Shown here one piece after another: positions 12,801-26,277 of a stretch of DNA of 64,000 nucleotides; the stretch's first letter is position 1, and the number at the start of each line of letters is the position of its first letter. Under the pieces are notes generated by a model. That model was not told the DNA's origin and searched no databases. It was given only the letters and a program-made list of their open reading frames with translations. This DNA comes from Semisulcospira habei (Eukaryota > Mollusca > Gastropoda > Semisulcospiridae), in contig BTPG01000008.1 in assembly GCA_036245525.1 (NCBI GenBank), positions 30,439,731 to 30,503,730 on the forward strand, given 5' to 3'. The position numbers and the translations under genes were made by a program.

Positions 12801-15490
12801 TTTTCTTCAACACATCTCCCTGCATGCACAAAGATGGTGGTGCAGCTAGTTGTTTTACTCTTTTTTTAAAAAAATTTAAATTATGGCAACACTTCAGTCA
12901 TACAACAAGGGGTGGAAAGAAAGACAGTTACAACATCCGTATCTGTGCATGTGAAAAGATGGACTGCATTTGCCCAGTTGCTAAAATCATTCAACCTGTC
13001 TGGCTTTTAAAATGAAGATAATTGAAGAGCAAAAAAATGTGACATTTTGCGGATCATCGGAAAGACTTTAGTAGTACTTCCAATGATCCCAAACGTGTCG
13101 CATTTCTTTTGCTCGTCGGTATACATTTAGAATATTTTAACCTCTTGTGCATGCAGCAACAGGCCGGTACTGTCTACAGAACCGGTGGCTGCATGTACAA
13201 AGGGGTGAAAGAACTACTGCTAAAATAAATCTAGATGCCTACACTTTAACCCTTTTAGCCCGGAGTCCCGACAGCAGGCGATTGATTGAACGTGACAATT
13301 CAAAGGTAGTGCCAGATTAGCTTGGCGCCTGAAGGCGCCAAGCTAATCTGGCACTGACCTTGAATTATCATGGTCAATCCATTCCCTGCAACTGGTACAT
13401 AGTTGTTAAGCAACACCTCCAAAATATGAGAAATGGGACCTTGGGGTAAAAGGGTTAAACCCTTTGGCTGTCAGTAGCGCTTTTTGTCAAGGCAAACCCT
13501 AAAGGAATTTCTTCGACAAAAAGAGCTGCAGACAGCCGAACAGTTAGATAAATAAATACAGTCAGGTGCAAATACTACAGAAATAAGTGAAAAAAAAATC
13601 ATTGAATAATTATATTACTCCACAAATAAAACGACAAACTATATCTGTGTACTGCATACCAGTAAGCAGCCAAGAAAACGGAACCAAAACGTAAAGAAAA
13701 ACCACAGTAACCGCAGGCTGCGATGCTGCTGTGCTAACCACCAAAAGAAGCACACACAAGCAGTGAAGTTTGGTTGCCACTATGCACCAAGAGGTGAGAC
13801 TACATTATGTACCATCCAGACTCGGAGAACGATAAACAATGGGGTCCTTTGGCTGTGGGTAGCGACTTTTGTGGCGATGATTCCTGTAGGAATCATCACA
13901 ACAAAAAGCACTACCGACAGCCGAAGCGGGGTTAAGATGGACCACCCGCATAAAGTAACCCTCAAGTGTTTGTTGGTCTGCGAGTTTGGACATTACCACC
14001 AAGGCCAGAAGGTCCAAACTCACAGACTATCACAAAACAGAATCAAAGTAGTGAAACATTTTACAATACATGTACATTATTAACCCTTTTCATCCGGATA
14101 AACCTATTGCTTGAAATGCATTTGATAGTTCAAGGGTGGTGCCAGAATAGCTTGGCGCCTCAGGCGCCAAGCTATTCCTGGCACCACCCTTGAACTAAAA
14201 CAGATGATCCATCTCCTAATCAATGATGTAGCCTTCATAGGACAATAAGCAAATTTGACCAAATCGGCCTCAGGATGTAGTGGGTTAAAGATGAAACACA
14301 ATCAGCCCACTGCAATAAAAATTCAATTCTAGGACCAAAATGTCAAAATCTGGTCACAGAGACAGACTGACCTTGCATGTTCAAAGCTCGTCTCAGATCA
14401 GTTAATCCCTTCCTTACAACTGGATGTATAATTTGTTTCTGACATTTTTCTTCACTCAATGACCAAATGCCAAAACCATCCAAGGAACCTACATGTATAC
14501 AAATTAGTCTCAGGTGCAGACAGATAGATCCTCATGAGTCCCGGCAACTGTGGGGGCTCATGAGGATCTATGTCTCTTACAGCTGGATCACTTTCACTTT
14601 TTCTCAGCAGTGACGGGGTTAATTTAGCAACTTGTATCAAGCATGATGGCTCAAGGGTGGTGTGCGATTTGCTTGGAATCTTGCTGCAGCCACTCAGACA
14701 AACCACTTCTCTCACTGACGGCCAAATATTATTACACCTCGAGTTTTGTACAGTTTTGCAGGTTGAATGAGGCAGTCAATGTACATGTATGCATCAATGT
14801 ATCACTACCACCAGAGTACAAGAAGGCTGCATCCCCATAACCAAACCTCTCCCCAAACAATGTGCATACAAATCCAGTGTGCAGGAATGAAGCTTAACCC
14901 CTTCACTGCCAGAAAAGTGTGAACACCACCTAACTGCAAGAGGCAAAGAACCTCATAAGCCCCCGCTGATGCGGGGGCTTAAGAGGTTCTTTGCCTCTTG
15001 CTGATCCTAAACATATATCCCGTGTTCCTTGAATTGATGGGGAATTTGCCCTGCTTTCAAAGACGCAAGTTTGCATCCATTGGCAGTGAAGCGGTTAAGT
15101 CCCTGTAATTATTATCAAAAAAGAAACCTCCCAGAAAATGCTGAACGGATGTCATGAGCTTCCATGACAGCCCTACAACAGAGTCTACAACTGAAGGCAT
15201 CTTTCTTGTCTAATATACAATGGCAGAATCAGGAAAAAAAAGTGTCCATGTTTATAAAACCTTTTTCCAAATTACCTGCACCACGAGGTAGCGACCTGGA
15301 TCGCGAGCCATCTTAGCAAACTCTTCTGCTAGTTCTTTGAAGGATGGTCGACTCTCAGCATCCAACATCCAACCTGCGAACAACATAGTTCATCAAGTTA
15401 CTATAGATAATTGACTGATACAATCAGCTGGTTTGTGGATGATTAATGCATGTTTTCTGCCACTAAGATGGTGAGGACAAAGGGCCACAA

Positions 15491-15558
<68 letters not shown>

Positions 15559-18500
15559 TCATAAAATTACCAGCAAATAACAGAAAACTGCGAAGTTTTA
15601 TAAAGGAAAAAGAGTTAAACTATCCCATACAAAGGCATCTTCTACTTCAAGGCTTCAACTTTTCAGCGCCAACTCCCTACAGCAGGAGATTGATTGACCA
15701 TGATAATTTAAGGGTAGTGCCAGATTAGCTTGGCGCCTGAAGGCGCCAAGCTAATCTGGCACTACCCTTGAATTATCATGGTCAATCCACCTCCTGCAAG
15801 TGGTCATAGTCGTTAAGTAACACTTCCAAACTTCGGGAAATGCGCCCATGGCCCTAAAAGGGTTAAAGGTGCGTAGGCAGCATGAATGGAGACTCACATT
15901 TGATCATGATCATGTAGACATCGATGGTGCAGATTGTAGGCTGTGGGAGGCGTTCCCCTTTCTCTAGCAGCCCGGGGACGTCTCGGGCGCGGATGTTGTC
16001 GTAAGGCTTCTGGCCGTATGTGAACAGTTCCCATCCTGTGACACCTGATTAGCAACAAAGTAAAGAAATACACTAACCATCTGAACGTCAGTAGCATGTT
16101 TTGTTGCGATAATTCCTGTCGCCGTAGGAATCATCGTGACAAAATGTGCTACCAAGAGCCAAAGGGTTAAAACTTACCCTACATGCAGCCTGCTTTCACA
16201 TGCATGCTAGTTTGTGATTTTGGTAGTTTAATTGTGCTTTTGCGCCTATGGTTGTAACTTATGCAAGATGTGACGTGACATTGCCCGTATATGCGACAAA
16301 AAGCCACGTATCTGTGTGCATCACATCGCAAATGGGTCAAGTCATAAGGTCCTAACTGACTCGCAAACCATATAGCTGGTAGACAACATACGAAGGGAAA
16401 TTACTAAGCACTGGACAATCAAACAGATGCTATGACGGGATGTGGATAGGCCACGACAGTTCAAGGCTGGCGTCAGAAAAGCTTGGCGCCTGTAGGCGCC
16501 CAGCTTTTCTGACACCACCCTTGAACTATCATGGTGGTCGATCTGTCTCCAGAACTGGGACAAAGGCCTCAGAGGACATTTTTTAAAAAAAATAAAAAAC
16601 TGATAATTTCATCCTCAGGATGTAATGAGATAAGGCCCAAGCAAAGACCATCTTACAAATCATGAAACGATGCACATTACAAAATACATCATTTTTTTAT
16701 CATTAAAATAATTAGCACATTACAATGAAATACATCATCATTTTTTTATCATTAAAATAATTAATTTAAGAAATATCTGGCCGACTGATATTACTTACCA
16801 AAACTCCAGACATCGCTTTTATGTGTGAAAATCCTGTGCTGAATGCACTCAAGGGCCAGCCACTTGATTGGCATCTTCAACAAAATAAGGTTGTTTACAA
16901 AAAAATGTTATGTGCCAGCAGTTTCAATGCTAAATAGGGGATCAAACTTGGTGCCTGTTTGGAGAGAAAGGACAATCTTATACAAACAGATGCTAGCACT
17001 GTCCTGAGTATTATAATTCATATACTGACGAGCAAACAAAATTGCAACATTTCTGGAATCATCAGAAACATTAAGCGTTTCTGATGATTACAAAAATGTT
17101 GCATTTCTTTTGCTTGTCAGCGTACATAGTGGTGTAACGAAATACTGCAGACCTGGGTTCTGGACAAACATTTAACTAATTGGTAAATATATGCATATAT
17201 CAATTACAAATTCGCAGTGAGAGATGGATTGACTATGGCAGTACAAAGTTAGTGCTAGATTAGTTCAATTGGCACCTGAGCCCCAGTAGCAAAACGTCTT
17301 CAAGCCCACGACAGCCACATACTACATGCGCTGGCCCACTGCGGCCATTGTGGGTATGAAACCTTTGCTTACTGGGAAAAGGCGCCACTCTTTTCTGGCA
17401 TATCCTTTCAAGCTCCCTTAAACAAGCACAGCTATTCATCTCCTATGGCTGGTACATAGTCTAATTTACCCAGTGCACAATAGGTCATCAGGCTGACTTA
17501 AGTCATTTTAGATTTGAATGAGACCACTGGGTCCTTGAGGTACACACCTTGCCCCCAGCTGCATGGTATTCATCTTCATTGTAGTCCAGCAACTTGGCCA
17601 AGCCAAAGTCAGTGATCTTCACCTGGGTGGGGGTTTGCACTGAAAAGCATTCAAGGAAAAACACTTAGATAAACCAACTCTAATCCATTCAAACTTTCAC
17701 CGCCTGACTGCTACCGACGACACTGATGAGCAAAAGAAATGCAACATTTTTTAGCAAAAGAAATGTAACAATGTTGGAATCATCGGAAACACAAAAATGT
17801 CACATTTCTTTTGCTTGTGCTATAGTTAGGTGTCTGTTCCGAGGGGTATCATCAGCAGCAGTCAAAGGTTTACAATCACTGATAACCAGCACACAGACAA
17901 TAAAAAATATTTTTTCTCTAAAATGTATTTTTTCGAAAAATACTGACCGATGACATTACTGACTGGAAGCTTCGCTTAGCATGTCAATTTTAGCCCCAAC
18001 AAACTTACTATGATGCCCTCTAAGGGAGGCAATCACTGGTGTGCCATTACCAGGGCACTCCCGAGTGGCCTCCCGTACTACCGTATCCGGTGGCGCACTC
18101 ACCCTTACTCGCCATTATTTGAGCCTTAGCTATAAGCGGCAAGCGGGGTAGGAGGGAGGGACGTCTGAGTAATGTCATCGCTAAATATTTTTCGAAAAAA
18201 TACATTTTAGAGAAAAAATAATTTATTTTCTCAAAATCATTACCGATGACATTACTGACTGGAATTGCGAATAGGAGGCGGGTGCCGCCCGCTTAAAACA
18301 CCTCCCATTGCCAGCGCTGAGCGTGCAGTATCGAGGCCCCTCCCTACGCGCCCACTCCCGACAATTTTAGCTAGGCGAACCTAAGACGCCTGAGGCGCTG
18401 GGAGGGAGTGCTGCGCCGGCGAGATGACCTCCGCCAGGCCCAGGTTGATGCGCTGGCCGGATAGATCTCGTAGATAAAGGAGGACGAGCGTAGACTCGAT

Positions 18501-21500
18501 CCGCCAACCCACGGTTGCCACAGTATCCCTTTCTGCCCCGTATCGGACAACCGATGCTCTCTGCCACTGGTCAGACTTCCTGCCTGAAGGTCTGGATGCA
18601 CATGGTTAGGCTTGCTCCGGCCGAGCTCTTGTGTGGGGACCGAATCTCCCATCGTATCCAGCAGGAGATTATATGTGCCGAAACGCCTCGTCTGCCCGGA
18701 GCCAAGGGCAGGAACGGCGCGAGCATCCTAGTCGTAGCGGCTTAGAACTGTGCAGACACACCTAAGGGCCCTGAAGGTCCTGTGGCCGAAGTCCCGTGCC
18801 TGATCCGTCGCCCAGAGGGTCAGACGATTACGACTTGTGGGGCTGTCGCCGGAGAGCGGTTCCTTGCCGAGAAGGCAGTGTCCGTACGCATCTGTGAAGC
18901 TCCATAGGTCTTCCATTGGCGACATGAGGGTCGTACCGCAGGCATGCAACTCACTGACCGAAGCTGTGGCAAGTGCAACCAGATACAGGTTTATTGGTAA
19001 TGTCTTCCAAGCACTAATGGAAGAAGCTCGAACCTCTCACGTAGAGCCCGGTGAGCACCCAGCGGAAGTCCCCAAGCGGGACCAACAAAATGAGGCCTGC
19101 CGCTGCAGCTCAACGAAACATCCGATCTGCCAAGTCGTAGCACGCTCCCGGGCGTGACCGTCCCAGACTTCAGTAGAGTCTGCCCCCATCGCCAGGTAAA
19201 CCCGGGAGGGGATGGCACTAAGTTCCGGCAGAAGAACCGTCCCACGAAGAATGCGGCCAACTGGGTTGGTACGGTCCGTGGGGAAAAACCGCTCCGTGGC
19301 GCACCAAGCCTGGAGAATGCCCACTTACCTTCGTAGACATAACGAGAGGCGCTCCTCCTGGCTGCAGAGCTCGCTTCCACCATAGCCCCCGCAAAGCCTC
19401 TAGCAGAGAGGGATTGCCGGACAACCACGCGTATGACATCAGAACCTCTGGGCACGTGTGGAACAGCCGTTGCCTTGGCTGCTTGAGCACTGTACTCGTT
19501 GCGGACGGGACCCGCGAAGGGTCCGTCGCAAGAACAAGAAGTGCGGTCCAACTCTTGGACCAGCTGAATGGCGCCAGTAGTCTCAGAACCGTAGGAGGAG
19601 ACGCACAGGGGAAGCCTGTAGTTCGATCCTTGACGAATGGACAGACCAACGGCGATTCTCCATGGCGAGCAGGGTAGCTGGAAGATATCTGGCCGTAGCG
19701 ACCACTCCAAGTGCAACTGGCCTCGAAGAGCCCTAGCACATCCCTTGAGTACGTCGATCTTCCCAAGAAAACCAGCCGCAACTCTTCATCTCCAACCAGT
19801 TGAAGTGTCTGCCTTGGGAAAGACGATCCGCCGCCGTGCTAGCAGGCCTAACAGTCAACCCGAATGTAAGGCTCTGAGTGACGCTCCTACGCTGTACTGA
19901 TCCCGTCCTACTGGAAGTCCTACTCTAACAGAACGGCCAATAATTCCATACCTCGCTGGAACCCGCGTGAAGGTACCACGTAGGACCTGCCTCCGTAGAC
20001 TAAGGAGCCTAGGCGACGAAGAAACGCCCGCAGGAACCTCTACCGGCCGCCAAGTGCTCGCCAACTGGTTCCGTAACAGTCGGTCATCCAGCTGTAAAGA
20101 AGTCCTGGAGACGCACCGCTGCCCTCAGCGCTCTGTCTGTCTCCATCCTGCCGCGACGCCGAAAGAACTTGTTCAGGGCCGAAAGGTCAAAGATCGGCCG
20201 CCATTCCGGCCGGCTTGGGTACGAGCAAGAGTCGACTGTACTGCCGTGGAGTCGGAACGCAGAACCACCTCTATGGTCTACTACTGTAAGGTCCTGCAAC
20301 GCTGTCGCCATGTCCAATCTCCCGGTACTCGCGTCCCCAGGATGCGTGCTTCCACAGCGTCGTCTGAAACAGCTGTCGCCCCGAGAAGCTGTGAACTGAT
20401 CCCCCTCTGCGCGGAGACCTCCAGACGCTAGACTAAAGACTGTGTAGCCACGTCCCAGAACCCCGTTCACACCAGCGAGAAGCGGAAACAGGAAGACTCT
20501 TGTTTATCCTCGTCAGTGACCACTGGCTGCGCCCTGCCTGCATCAACACGCTCTCGTCCACCGCCGGGCGGGTACCTGTATAACAAAGCCGGTGGAAACG
20601 AGTCCATCCTCTCTGGTCAAGAGTGCCCGAGAAGAACACCAGCTCTCCAAGCTGTCTCCACGCAGTAGTGCGAAACGCCTCCGCTAGGTCCCGAAAACCT
20701 GTCAGTTTAGGAGGAGACTTGTAGCGCTTGGCGGAGCGAAGACCAACGCCATGGCCCTACATACCAAAGCGACGACGGGGGGTGGGGGGGTGGGGGGGGG
20801 GGGGGGCAGCGCTCCGGCGGGAGGAGGATGTGAAGAGACGGGACGCCTCGTCCAACCAGGTTCGTAAGTCTGAACTGCATCCACAACACGATGGAGAGTG
20901 ATGCCGGTCCACGCAGTGAAGTCGGTCGGACAACGTCCTCTCCCAGTGCTGACACCTAGTCCTACGAAGGTAGACTGCATACCTCCTCGTCGTCTGCCGC
21001 ACGCTGGGAAGTGGCTGCCACTGCCGGTCCCGGGAGGGGGAACTGCCGCTGTTCGCCACCGCGACTGCGTCGATGTCCCCGGAAAAAAACGCCTCCGTCT
21101 AAGCCGTTACCCGAGAGAACCCGGTGCCGATGTCCACCGCGCATCTGCTGCCGCGCGAACCCTTCCAACCTGTCCCAAAACCTGCCGCTCCTAGCTGAAG
21201 CCCCTGAAGCCCGGTGTCGAACGAGGTCCGTTGCACCAACACGCTTGAACTTGTCCGCCGATCCGGAGAAGAGGATAGGGATAGATGAGACATCATCACG
21301 AACACGGAGTCCAACTGTGCCGTCTCCCTGCGCCGTGAACGCTCCTTCGAACTTATCCATTCCTGTGTATGCAAGACAGGGGTGTACTGTCCCAGAACCT
21401 CGGACGCGAGGTCCCTCCCCGTCTAGTCGACCATTTCCACCGACTCCATCCATAACGCAGAGGCGGTTGTTAGTGCTGGAGGAGCGCTCTCTATGGCTCC

Positions 21501-24500
21501 ACCCTTGAAGTAGGTACCCCGAAGGATACTCCTTTGGCCTGATCTTCCTCCAATCCTCCCTGTGTCTGCCAAACGGGGGTGTATAGTACCAGCGTCTGCC
21601 CTCGGCAGGAAAACCCGTCTAGTCGGCCATTTCAATGACTCCATCCATACCGCAGAGACGGTTGTCAGTGCTGGTGGAGCGCTCTCTATGGCTCCACCCT
21701 TGAAGTAGGTACCCCGAAGGATACTCCCTTGGCCTGATCTTCCTCCAATCCTCCTTGTGTCTGCCAAACGGGGGTGTATTGTACCAGCGTCTGCCCTCGG
21801 CAGGAACCGCCAGTCTATCGGCCAAGTACTGACTAACCTCAGTCATACCATCCGAAGGCGGTTGTCAGAGATCGATGCCGTGACAAGTTAGCACTGTCCG
21901 CCGGTCCGGCGAAGAGGAAAGGGAAGATGACACATCACCACGAGTATGGTGTCCCACACGCGCCGAATCCGAGCGCTGTGATATCCTTCGATCGCCTTTC
22001 ATCCTTCCATATTTAGGACGGGGGCTACCAGAACCTCGTAAGCGGGGCCCCTCCCCGTCTTGTCGGCCATTGCACTGACTCCATCCAAACCGCGGAAGCG
22101 ATTGTCAGTGCCGGTGGAGGGCTCTCTACGGCTCCACTCTCGAAAAAGGAACCCCGAAGGTTATCCCTTAATCATTAAGGCCTGTCGTGTCGGCGACTTA
22201 ACCAGATTCCCCTCTGAGCGTTGTCTCAAAGTTGCGACCCTCTTCCTTCTTCCTATTATACCGGCGCTGACTCGTCCAACGGTCGTAGGGTCCAACGGGC
22301 TCAGGGGGTGGTTCCCCGCGACTGCTGCCCGAGTTCTCTTTTATTCCTTTTTGCTTGCCAGGAGGGTATGAAGGCATCCGTGCGGGGAACCGAGCACACA
22401 ACGCCTGTTTGCCACTAGGTGGCAGACCAGGGACAGGCTGAATCCTAGAGCAAGTAGCTCTAAACTCAACGGTGCTATGCGAGATGGCGAATCTCGTCCG
22501 CTGCTTGTCTTATTAGTCTCCAACGCCCGCTGGGGAACGTGGCAGATCAATAATTAGCACCGGAGGGGGCAGCAGTCCCCTCTTTGCGCCGACAAGCACA
22601 CGATATCCGAAGTTTCATTTCTCTGCTTCATCTCTATGGCTGCCGGGTCGATATCAGCTGACGTAATGGTCTCTCTCTGCCAGGCCCACAGCTGCGACCA
22701 AGGTCCTCCTTCCATGCCGCGCTACGAACGCAAGGTCGACTGGAGGGACAGCCCGAGCAGTGAAGGCAGACATCGTATACATCATAAGGCCATAGGGGAA
22801 CGCCGCAACTGGTGCCGGTCCTCACCTGAACACTGTAACATAGGACAGACAAAAGGCCATACAAGCGCTCGAAGCCTCCTCGGAGGGTCCGAATTCCCGG
22901 TCAGCATTGTATGTATACAAGCAAAGGCCAAAGATGCGACCCGGTAAAAAAAACATAACGCCCGCAGAGGCTATAGTAACCGAGGCTTTACCTTGTCAGT
23001 GTCCTAAGTGAGTAATCCCCAAGACCCAACACCAAAATCCTTGCACCAAACCACACACACACAGAGAATCCTTCCTTTCCCTCTTTTTTTTTTTTTCTTT
23101 CCCCCCAGTAAGTCCTCGTGAGCAGAGTTCATAACTACCGTCGGAGAACAAGTGCACACGACCGGTCTGACTCAGCTAAGCGAAGATACTGGCGGTAAGG
23201 ATGAGTGCGCCACCGGATACGGTAGTACGGGGAGGCCACTCGGGAGTGCCCTGGTAATGGCACAACCAGTGATTGCCTCCCTTAGAGGGCATCACAGTAA
23301 GTTTTTTGGGCTAAAATTGACATGCTAAGCGAAGCTTCCAGTTAGTAATGTCATCGGTAATGATTTTGAGAAAATAAACAAGATGAAAACCTCAAACCAT
23401 TCATATTCTCACTGTTATCAAATCACTGACAGAAAACTGATGGTGTTCTTGTGCAACCTTGTGACATTTTGGTGGATATCTGTTTCGATGCTGTTGCCTC
23501 CTTTGATTTTTTGACTAAATCTCAAACCAGGAGCTCAAAAGAAAATCAGTGTTCATAACCAAATTGTGAAGGAAGCATCGGATCACATAGTCTGACCGTA
23601 ACCCATATCATTCGGAATACACCTGTGTGTGAAATAAGTTTGACTAAAACAGTTCAAGGGTAGTGCCAGAATAGCTTGGCACTTCTAGGCGCCAAGCTAT
23701 TCTGGCACCACCCTTGAACTAAAGCCACTGGTCTATATCCTTATCTGTAAGTATTATAATGTAGCTTGCATATGGCAGTGTACAAATTTGAAGCTTTTAG
23801 CCTCAGTATGATGTGGGTTAATGTAAACATTTCTTTTTCCTAGTTACCTGGTTGCACACGAACACCACTGAAATGGGCCCACAGATAATTATATGGACAC
23901 TTGAAAAAAGAATATGAAACACAGAACTGTTAACACACACAGCTCTTAGCCCATAAACCCCTGATATTCTATGACAGGTGCAGGATCTGGATTGACCTTG
24001 ATAGTTTAAAGGTGGCGTCAGAATATTCTGACATCACCTTTGAACTAAATTTGTATCATAGTCGATCTGTCTCCAGAACTGTGATGTATGTAGACCTCAA
24101 AGGATGTCTAAGAAAAATGATAATTTCATCCTCACGATGTAATGAGTTAGGTCAACATTTCCAAATCTGGGAGTTAGCACAAGACCATCGGACCGAAGTC
24201 GGCTGCAGTTGGTACAACTGCGCGGGCCAAGTGCAGCCAATGTCAGCCTGATGACGTGTGCGCAAAAATGTCTTCTGAAGCCTTTATCAGTTTTATCGCA
24301 CATTACAGTTAACCCATTACATCCTGAGGCTGAATTTGTTAAAAAAAATTGTGTTTATTGTCATATAAAGGCTACATGACAGATCAGGAGATAGATCAAC
24401 CATTTTAGTTCAAGGGAGGCGCCAAGCTGTTCTGGCACCACCCTTGAACTATTATAGTCAAATTTATTTCTTGCAATAGTATATCAGGATGAAAAGGGTT

Positions 24501-26240
24501 AAGGCAAAAACTGACCGTGATATATAGTTCAAAGTTGGTTACAGCTAACTATTCAGGCACCTTGCACTCTTGAACTATCGTGGTCGATGCATATTTTGTT
24601 GGAGTGCACCAGGGTACAACGTTTTCAATGAACAGGAGTGTGCCGTTGTCAGTGCTTTTACTCATAAAGAGCAGTCCATTGCTACTTCACTAGCCGTATA
24701 TAATTTGTATATAATTTGTAAGTTCAAGGGAAAATGCTCCCTTTTTCCTCAAGGGAAAATGCTCCCCTTTTTCCGTCTATGCTTGTATATGTGACTATCA
24801 ACTTACCTAGTACATTTCTGGCGGCAAGATCCCTGTGAACAATGCCCCTGTCCTCCAAATATGACATGCCCTGAAACAATGCAAATACATTACAACTTTA
24901 ACCCATTACATCCTGAGGCTGATTTTTTTTTCTTCTAAAATTGCTTATTGTCCTATCAAGTTTCCATTACAGCTTATAAGCTAGATCAGCCATTCTAGTT
25001 CAAGGGTGGTGCCAGAATAGCTTGGCGCCTCAGACGCCAAGCTATTCTGGCACCACCCTTGAAGTATCACAAATTTTTTTTAAGTAATAGAGTATGAGGA
25101 TGAAAAGGGTTAAATAAGACAAATTTCAATGTAAGTTACTGGAGTTTAAACTCTTCGCTGCAAGTGGATGTGGCTTACGTTTCCGAAATCTGTGTTCATT
25201 CAGTGACCAGAAGCCACTAACTACCATCCAAGGAACACGGATACACATTGGTCTCAGCAAGAGACACAGATCCTCACGAGCCCCCACAACTGCAGAGGCT
25301 CATGAGAATCTGCATCTCTCGTGGCTGGATTGTGTTCACTTTTTCTCCGCCGTGAAGGGTATAATGTTTAGCATTATGGTTACTATGGTTTAACCTGTTC
25401 AGTGCCAAGAAAACCTGAACATCACCCAGCTGCAAGAGGCATAGACCCTCATGAACCCCCACAGTTGCGGGGGCTCATGAAGATCTATGCCTCTTGATGA
25501 CACCACTTTGAATCCATGTTCCTGGAAAAGCTAGCACATTTGGTGCTGAATTAACAAAGAATGCAGAAACACAATCTGCGTCAGTTGGTGCTGAATGGGT
25601 TAAGTCAAGTGGGCAGCTATGGCCATGTCTCACGTCAGTAAGTAACGCAGGTGACCCACCTTAGCGATCTGTGTGCACCAGTTGAGCAGGACCTTGGAGC
25701 CGATATGCTCCTTGTTTTTGCGGACGTAGTCAAGAAGGCAGCCGAGGGGCATGAGCTGGGTGATCAGCATCATCTGTGCGGACATGCACACTGCCAGGAT
25801 GCGGATGCAGCAGGGGTGCTCCACAGATGCCATGACTCGCGCCTCTTCCAGCAGCTCCTTGTTCTGGTTGGATGTTCCGTCTTGCAGCACCTTGATGGCC
25901 ACGGGGATCTTCACGTTTTCATTCTCTGGGATCCAAAAACCCTATGGGACAAAGAAGATGCGTGGGTGACAGTGTGAAAAACTTTAAAGACTGAAAATAG
26001 CTCACGGACTAACCAGGCCCCATAATCCATGGCCAGGAAGAGACACAAATTCTCATGAGACTCTGCAGATGCAGGAGCTCATGAGAATTTATGTCTCTTG
26101 AAGATGGAACAGGCTGTTTGATGGGCTGTTCTGTCTGAACCAAAAAGATGAAATTCAGCTTTCTGGGATTTTGAAAAAGCTGAATCAGTCTCCAGGATTG
26201 AAGACTGTCACCCATGAGCATGGGAATTTCTAAGTGATAG

Positions 26241-26277
<37 letters not shown>

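Larger units (their letters stand above)
17909..23379 (-). mobile_element. Decayed DIRS-like (tyrosine-recombinase) retroelement, copy 2
   Basis: A 5.5-kb GC-rich island with the same architecture as copy 1. The left unit, 17,909-18,218, has its own inverted ends (TTTTTTCTCTAAAATGTATT and complement). The second terminus TTTATTTTCTCAAAATCATT at 18,223 is mirrored at 23,337-23,379. A 200-base block at 17,940-18,140 recurs inverted at 23,180-23,335 with few changes. On the minus strand are decayed reverse transcriptase (20,084-20,470), the region [12 protein letters not shown] near 19,710, the recombinase N-domain (YVYEGKWAF near 19,350), then the 3' end. A 195-base tandem repeat lies at 21,420-22,170. 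All frames are broken. Confidence 0.7.

Noticed and set aside
20898..21508. Long GC-rich frames of 98-165 codons in DIRS-like copy 2
   Set aside because: High GC content lowers stop frequency; no domain or motif was seen in them, unlike the RT and recombinase pieces.
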